From: Larix kaempferi
Taxonomy: Eukaryota > Streptophyta > Pinopsida > Pinales > Pinaceae
Assembly: GCA_027924585.1 (NCBI GenBank)
Contig: BSBM01000636.1
Span: 3,860,001-3,924,000 of the forward strand
Reading direction: 5' to 3'
Length of the DNA stretch: 64,000 bases
Under the pieces are notes generated by a model that worked only from the letters and a program-made list of their open reading frames with translations, ran no database searches and had not been told where the DNA came from. A program made the position numbers and the translations under genes. Shown here in pieces: positions 57,753 through 64,000 of this stretch. How positions within the stretch are numbered: the stretch's first letter is position 1; the number at the start of each line of letters is the position of its first letter.

Positions 57753-57792
57753 TGACGTCACCCTCACTTTGTACCATTTAGCTATGACGTCA
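57753..57792 (+). promoter_or_regulatory. Paired TGACGTCA sites in LTR F
   Basis: Two perfect TGACGTCA palindromes, 32 bp apart, 138-177 bp upstream of the TATA box at 57930. Paired TGACG motifs are the basis of as-1-like elements in plant promoters, though the spacing here is wider. Confidence 0.5.
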
Positions 57793-59816
57793 TCACCTTT
57801 TGAGTGATCCATGTGATATATTGTTATGGTTCCTTATTAGCCATTGATTATGTATTGAGATCTTTTAATCTCAACCACTCATTTTGTTGTAAAGTGGTTT
57901 TGAGAACTAGGTTTTGGTCTTTATTATCCTATATAAGGAGGAGACCCCCTATTGTATAGCTCACCTTTGGAGCTTTGGAATATTGGAATAGAACACTTCT
58001 TTGTGGAGCATATTTCTCTTGTCTTGTGGATTCTCTTGCATCTTGAGTATACAGTATATCTTCTATGTATCATTGTGGATTTTGGAACTATATCTTGTTT
58101 TCTTATAGGGAGGCCGAATTGGTGGAGAGGAGGACGATTTGAAGAGGATTATTGTTAGAGGGATCCACATATTTTCTCTTGGGTTGATCTTGGTGGTAGG
58201 GAGTATCATTATTGTATCTTTGTGACATAGTTGATACTTTCTATTACATCTTTCCATCATTTTCATAATCATCTTACTTGGCTTGTTTCACTTGATCTTG
58301 TTTTGTAGGAGGAGGACGATTTGGCATCTTGGAGGACATTTTTGCTTGGATCTCTTGGATCTCACTCTTGAATATACACATAGGAGAATAATATCAATTT
58401 GCAAGGTGGCCATAAGCAATTGAGGTAAGTTCTACAAGGTATGTGCCTAGATCCATCCATTCTTCTTCATTAGTCACAAATCGTTAAAAGTCAAAACCCT
58501 CATTTTTGTTTTTCTTAGATCTACTTGGATCTAGCCTAGCTTTTGGAAAGATATTGAAAACCCACCTCTATAGTATCCACGGCAATTCGAATCTATAGTT
58601 TGGTGGTGATTGGGTTCCATTTGACACACTTTCTAAGGCAAAATAGCCCTCTTGAGGCAAATCGCACGCCTTTGGAGAAGCTAATTGGGTTAGATCCAAC
58701 ACATGGGTAGGTGAAATCCCACTTGATTTGAACTCCTCACACTCGATAACCTACCCCTAGTGCTTCACTTCTTTGATTTTTGTCTTGTGGGCCCCATTCC
58801 TCATTTTGAGGGTTGTGCCCCACTTGGGTCAATTTGGTGATGCATTTTCAATCTCAGATCTATGGAGATCTAGCCATTGGATACTTTGATTTTCTAGATC
58901 CACAACGATAATTGCCTAAACTACCCGGATCTAAAGTTTGGTGGCCATTGGACTTGATTTGACACACTTTTCCATGCGTTTAGCCCTGCTTGGGCAAAGT
59001 CGCACTCCTTGGGGTTTTGAGTTTGTCCACTTCTAGGACGTGGGTGGTTAAGATCCCATTGGATTTGAAACGAGCATACCTTGAAACCTACATTTAGTGT
59101 CTCACTTTGTGAAGTTCTGCCTTGGGGGTAGCATTCCTTGTTTTGGGGATTGTTGTCCACTTGGGTCACCTAGTGAAACATTAGATCTAGTAAGATCTAA
59201 CCATCCAATCTACTTGATCTTGAACAATACCCTTGATTTGGATCTTAGGTGTCCTGATCTACACTTTCAAATCCTTTTGACTTCATTTTCCCATCCATTT
59301 CAAGGCACTAGTCCACCTAAGGCAATTCGCACTCCTTGGGAATAGTGTCAAGTGCTAGATCCCATATGTGGGTATCCCTAATTTCATCCTAGATCCATAG
59401 ATCTAGTCTTTGCATACCCCTTTGTACCATTTGCACCCTTAACTTCACCTTGTGGGTCCCATTTGAACCATTCCCATATCCCAAAGAAGTGGGTCCCACA
59501 TGTGTCTTTTATGGTACTTGATCTTGTTATCTAATTTCATTATGTGGCCTAAATCACTCATTGGTTGAAACACTAGTCACTCCTTAAGCCTCTTTCAACC
59601 ATACTTAAACTTCTAGGTCCACCTAACCTTGCATTGGTTTCCGTAACTCATCTTTCACATTTCCCTAGAAACCTTTGTCTTGTTCCAATCACCTTTGATT
59701 GGCTATAGGGTCTCCCCCTAGGTCTTGTTTCATCTTGATCTAAAGTGAAGAGTGCCTTGGTTGACGTGACTCCCAGCTTGCATTGGGAACCGTGGCATCT
59801 CTTGGGTCACCTCTTT

Positions 59817-59866
59817 AGTTGTCCGTCTCCTCTACCATCCCGGATGGGATACCTTTAGGGACAACT
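59817..59866 (+). other. U5 hairpin of LTR F
   Basis: AGTTGTCC (59817-59824) with GGACAACT (59859-59866), as in C, enclosing a CATCCCGGATGGG dyad. Confidence 0.6.
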
Positions 59867-59884
59867 ACAAGTTGTGTGATAACA

Positions 59885-59976
59885 TGACCCATACTGATCA
59901 GATTGACCTTAAGATTTGGAACATAGAATACATCATTTATGTACTTCTTCTCATTTTGTTTGGTAAGTATAGGAAC
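59885..59976 (-). pseudogene. Ty1/copia polyprotein scrap (protease to GAG-pre-integrase region)
   Basis: Only 92 bp remain between the end of LTR F and the start of LTR K. On the minus strand they read KKYINDVFYVPNLKVNLISM, which fits the copia consensus L.DVLYVPNLK.NLLS just after the protease. It marks an older copia element (minus strand) into which F and K inserted. Nothing else of it is left in the window. Confidence 0.75.
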
Positions 59977-62900
59977 AATTATCACATATATAGTAGCCGG
60001 GCGACCATACATTATTTTTCTGATGCCAGTACACTATTTAGCCAGTTCCCTTACATTTGAGATGCTAAGATGAGCATCTATATTGGATCACTATCAGATT
60101 TTGGACAGCAGTATATATTCCCCATGCCATGACTGAGTCTCAGGACACTCAAAGAGATGACCGACATAGCCATTATACCATTGGTACAGAGCAGTCAGTA
60201 GTGCCCAGAGTTACAGCAGCAGTTTCAGAGGACAGATGATGGTTCAAGTGATGAGCATTCAGGTATATGACTCAGCAGGTATATCATTGTGTTATGGTTA
60301 TATTGCTTTTATATTTATTCTTATAGCATGTCTTAGCACCTAGTGTCATGATCTGGCAATCATATAGATATGTGGACCTGGTTGATCTTATTATATATAC
60401 TATATTGTCCCTACTCAGACTTAGAAGTTCACTATTCATACTCATTGGTTTTACCCTCCTTAGGGAGAATAGAGGTGATCATTCCACCATACCTTGGCTT
60501 GCTAGTGTTGGCTCCATTATTCATTGTCTTCATCCATCCATTGCCTACCTTTTAGTTTATCACCCTGACTTACTACTTGACTAGTGACATGGAGGATCTT
60601 TTCCCCACTATAGCCTCTGTATTGGATGAGCTTCCCTGTTTATTGTGTCTCGGCTCTGAGTTGGTGACAAAACTTACCTATGGTGAGTTGGAGTTCCTTG
60701 TGAATTCCCCCTAGTCACTAAAGTTGTGTTGGCTAAACCTGAAACTTTTAGTGCTGCCATGAATACAAAATCTGGAAAAAATGAAATGCTATATCTTGTA
60801 TGAAAAGCCCATTCATGCAATGTGTTTTTTAACACACATGAATGAAAGGCATGCCAAATGAAAATGGCCATGAAAATAAAATGTTATATCTTTTGGAAAT
60901 GTAAATACCTAGGTAAACAAGCTGTCTGTGACACACCTAGAAGTGCTCAGGTAAACAAGTGCCTTAAAAACACACCTGCAGCAGAAAGCCTAAAATAAAT
61001 GTAAATCTATGCAATGTGTTTATAAACACACATAGATCAAAGGCTATGGAAACTTCAGGCCCAAAAAGCAATGGAACTTAAATGCTATATCTAAATAATT
61101 GCTTGCCTCATTTGTATTATGGATTGTGCGCATCTGTTAAAGGTGAATAAACCCTCTTTGAACAACTCATCCATTTGTGAGACACTGCCATTCCCTGTGT
61201 TGTTTCTCATTCAGTATATACTATGGTGTTTATTCCCTTTCCCTTTTCCAAAGTGTCACAATGTTAAGTTAGTCAAGTCATCCCTTAGCCTAGACAATTA
61301 TTCTAGCCTTCACCATTCACTAGCAAATTGATCACAGCTATGAAGTGAGTATGGTCTTGAAAGTCTAGTCTGAGTAATAATAATAATTAATGACATTATA
61401 TATTTGGATTTAGACCGCCAGTAATGATTACTTTGTGTTATAATTGCTTTTTGAATAAGTTGTAGAGCATGCATCAACCTTTGACACTTTGTAGCAGCTT
61501 TTGATGATAGTCTGAGTTATATTTGGTCATGTTGACTTGGACAAACCTAGTTTGACCAAGGTCAACCACAGGACATGAGATGGTTGGACCTTGTGATGAT
61601 ATGGATAGATGATATATGGTCTATGTACATGTACATGATGGTTCTATGCATCAGATACAGGTCTATGATGATGATTCATGGTTTACAGCATTATTTGATC
61701 ATTTACAGATTATTATTATTTGACCTATTCCGGTATATTGGATATATTATATGATCATGCAGAGATTCATATGTTGTATGAGTACACATCTTGGATAGAT
61801 TTGGACCTTCTGAGTCCAATGAGATAGTCTGTTTTCAGTTCCGGGCAGTTACAGTGATGATTGAGCCTCAGTAGGCTACTCCAGTGCAGGTTTGGTCTGC
61901 CGGAGACCCTGTCAGAGCAGAGAGGATTTTTATTTGGTTGACCTAGGGCGCTATGCTTGGAGGGGGTGGTCCAGCCACTTGTTTTTACCATATTACCCCC
62001 CTCCCGGACACATTGGTGCCCTCACCTTGATAGCGCAGGCACACCAGGAGGTAGTTTGGTGCAGTTTCACGCTTCCCGAGGCATTCCAGGATTGGTAGAA
62101 ATAGCTATTGAGGAATTTGATTTGGGCTAATGAGGCAAGGTCTTGGCATGGGATGATCAGTGATGATGGGTTGATGTCTTCCACACCTCCTCCAGCAGTT
62201 TCAGCTTCATCGGGACCCGCATCCATCACTTATGGCACTTTCTGATGATTTCTGAGGTCTTTTGAGGCCTACAATTTGTCCATAGAGGCACGATTTGGTA
62301 TATTGATGACTATTTGATTATTATTGTGCTATGGGGATTGACCAAGGGTGGCTACAATTACCCCTTGGACCCACCATAAGCTTCTTATTATATTTTGTCA
62401 TCATGATATGGTGGGATTCCCCTCCTAGGGCGATTTTGTCCACTTATGTTATATTTTATTAGTGATCGATGTATTTTATTTTTGAGCTCATCTCAACCAT
62501 TGATTAGACATTTGTATCTTTTAATCTTAGCCACGCATTGAAAAAGTGGTTAGGATTTTGATGCCTCTCCTTCCTATTTAAAGGAGAGAGCTTCTCATTG
62601 TAAAGGGACTTGTGGCTCTGGATTATTGGAATAGAAAATTATTATTGCATCTATCTCCAGTGTTGTGGTGAATGTTTTTTGGTGTTCGTTCGTTGGTTCT
62701 TCCTTTGCACTGAGTTATTGGAGATCTTGTTTGCCATATCTTTTGTACCACGTTTTTTGCATATACAGGTGGAGGTTGATTTGCTTTGAGGAGGAAGTAT
62801 TGGTAGGGGAAGACTCTCCCTACTTATTCTTTGGATCTCTTCGTTGGTAACAGGGAGTATTACTGTCCCAGGACCTTCTATTCTATGTTATCATTGCATT

Positions 62901-64000
62901 TTACTTGTATTTCCTCCATACTTGACCTCTCTGATTGAAATCAATTTTCCTTGGATTGACAGGTAGAGAAGGGCGCACTTGTGGGCTAGGGCATCAATTT
63001 GGCAACCAAAATCAACAATTTCTCATTTGATTTCTGCGGGAATCTTCCTCAACATCAAGACATCTCTCTTCATCACTCAGGTATGATCTCAAGGTAATTT
63101 CTATCTCCCTGATCTATCCACTTGTCTAAAACATTTCAAACCCTAATTAATCAAAACCCCCATTTTTACATTTTTTCAGATCTACTGAGATCTAGTCGGT
63201 TGTTGGGTATAATATTTTAAACCCACCTCTATAGTATCCACAACATCCCGGATCTATAGTTTGGTGAGGATTGGCCTCCATTTGACCCTCTTCCCAAGGC
63301 ACTTAGCCTCTCCAAGCAAGGGCCCACTTCTTGGAAAGGGCATAATTCAAAACCTAGGTCTAGTTGGTCACTTCATCAAATCTTGCCTTGGGGATAGCAT
63401 TCCTTGTTTTAAGGGATTGTGGTCCACTTAGGTTAAACCTTGAATCTCTAGATCTAGACCTATTCATCCATCAAACTCTTAATGGCCCACTTGTCTCATA
63501 CAATAGGAGTTATCAATCACAAGTTAACTTCACTTTGACTCCATTATCCCAATTCCCAAGGCACTGATCTCTCTCCAAGTCAATTCGACTTTCTTAGATT
63601 GTTGGATTAACTTGTGGTTTGATCCTTGTTTGGTGGACTAAACCCTTTGATGTCATCATATATCATGATCAAGCTTGTCACTTGTACTAGTTAGCCCCAA
63701 TTCAACCCCTTAACTACCCTTCATTGGACACGGTTCCCAAGGCAGTGGATTTTCTCACATTGAACTAGTACTTCAATCCTGGATCCCATTTCAAATAGTA
63801 TAAGTCACTCTCACATCAATAATGAACCAAAGCTATACTCATTGAACCCCTTACTTATATTGTGACTTCATCCTTAGGTCTAGGATAAACCATACACCTT
63901 ACTTCACTTAGTATTAACTTGATTTGGTGTCTTGGTTTTGATCTCTCCTGTCGGGAGTAGATCGGGTCTCCCCCTTTGTTGTCTGGGCTAGATAACATAA
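59977..64000 (+). mobile_element. LTR K (D family), cut by the window edge
   Basis: Starts at 59977, where the expected TG has become AA, followed by TTATCACATATATAG and the GTAGCCGGGC dyad. It follows D collinearly to the window end, about 140 bp short of the D terminus. TATA at 62575. Acceptor-like CATATACAG near 62768, donor-like CAG-GTATGATC at 63081. Relative to D it lacks about 380 bp at 63330-63345, close to one U5 repeat. Whether it is a solo LTR or part of a full element lies outside the window. The 5 bp before it are GGAAC. Confidence 0.8.

Larger units (their letters stand above)
56377..59884 (+). mobile_element. LTR F, lacking its first ~1.04 kb
   Basis: From GCAATTAGTTGTGC onward the sequence follows solo LTR C from 11418 to its end, closer to C than to B. 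It ends GTGTGATAACA at 59884. TATA box 57930-57938, two TGACGTCA sites (57753-57760 and 57785-57792), donor-like GAG-GTAAGT at 58425 and a U5 hairpin 59817-59866. Its start is missing because it is fused to B. Confidence 0.85.

Noticed and set aside
1-64000. CRISPR arrays, tRNA or rRNA genes, bacterial operons
   Set aside because: Direct repeats here are long tandem or LTR repeats without regular short spacers; no cloverleaf or rRNA signature was seen. The tRNA-like 18-mers are retroelement primer sites.

Overview
The window looks like plant nuclear DNA from a large, repeat-bloated genome. The grounds are: plant-type LTR retrotransposons primed by tRNA-Asp, a fragment resembling plant NOP58, an exon resembling a plant LRR receptor kinase, a LINE-type zinc-knuckle fragment and a hAT-type element. 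LTRs of 3-4.5 kb, deep nesting and the lack of any intact host gene recall gymnosperm-scale genomes, but that is inference and the species cannot be named. No rRNA, tRNA, CRISPR or bacterial feature was seen.

Layout. 1-2661: older sequence with a NOP58 pseudogene fragment and a TATA-bearing, LTR-like region. 2667-8822: minus-strand retrotransposon A (5-bp target duplication CACCC) with a fold-back in place of its 5' LTR. 8828-10374 and 14921-about 16500: an older LTR-like region split by C. 10380-14915: solo LTR C (duplication AGACT). 16560-19590: LINE remnant, a 40-bp-arm hairpin and a 138-bp tandem triplet. 19596-32386: element E (duplication GGTAT), with truncated element D1 (27936-31575, duplication GGAAC) inside its 3' LTR. 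32392-36500: low-copy-looking DNA with an LRR exon, a hAT-type element (8-bp duplication ATTGAGAC) and a 420-bp tandem array. 36690-46175: nested and convergent LTR pieces (I, G, D-prime), solo LTR D (40768-45316, duplication ATACC) and a truncated gypsy gag. 46256-59884: element B, whose 3' LTR is fused by recombination to a second LTR, F. 59885-59976: a copia scrap. 59977-64000: LTR K, cut by the window edge.

How it works together. A, E and B form one kind of element: very long LTRs (3.35-4.5 kb) around a short interior (2.1-2.6 kb) that carries a tRNA-Asp primer site, a leader with a twice-repeated GCGACTCCA motif, one gag-like ORF and an unusual TGGAGCCAGA sequence at the 3' LTR boundary. 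I found no protease, reverse transcriptase, RNase H or integrase between the LTRs, so they should depend on an autonomous partner. The single ORF joins an N-terminal capsid-like region to an acidic middle and a conserved C-terminus ending WLHWI(F/Y)DFT. The LTRs carry conserved structure beyond promoters: tandem hairpins with different but self-complementary arms (A/E), a U5 hairpin with compensatory changes (B/C/D/F), paired TGACGTCA sites and exon-like splice signals.
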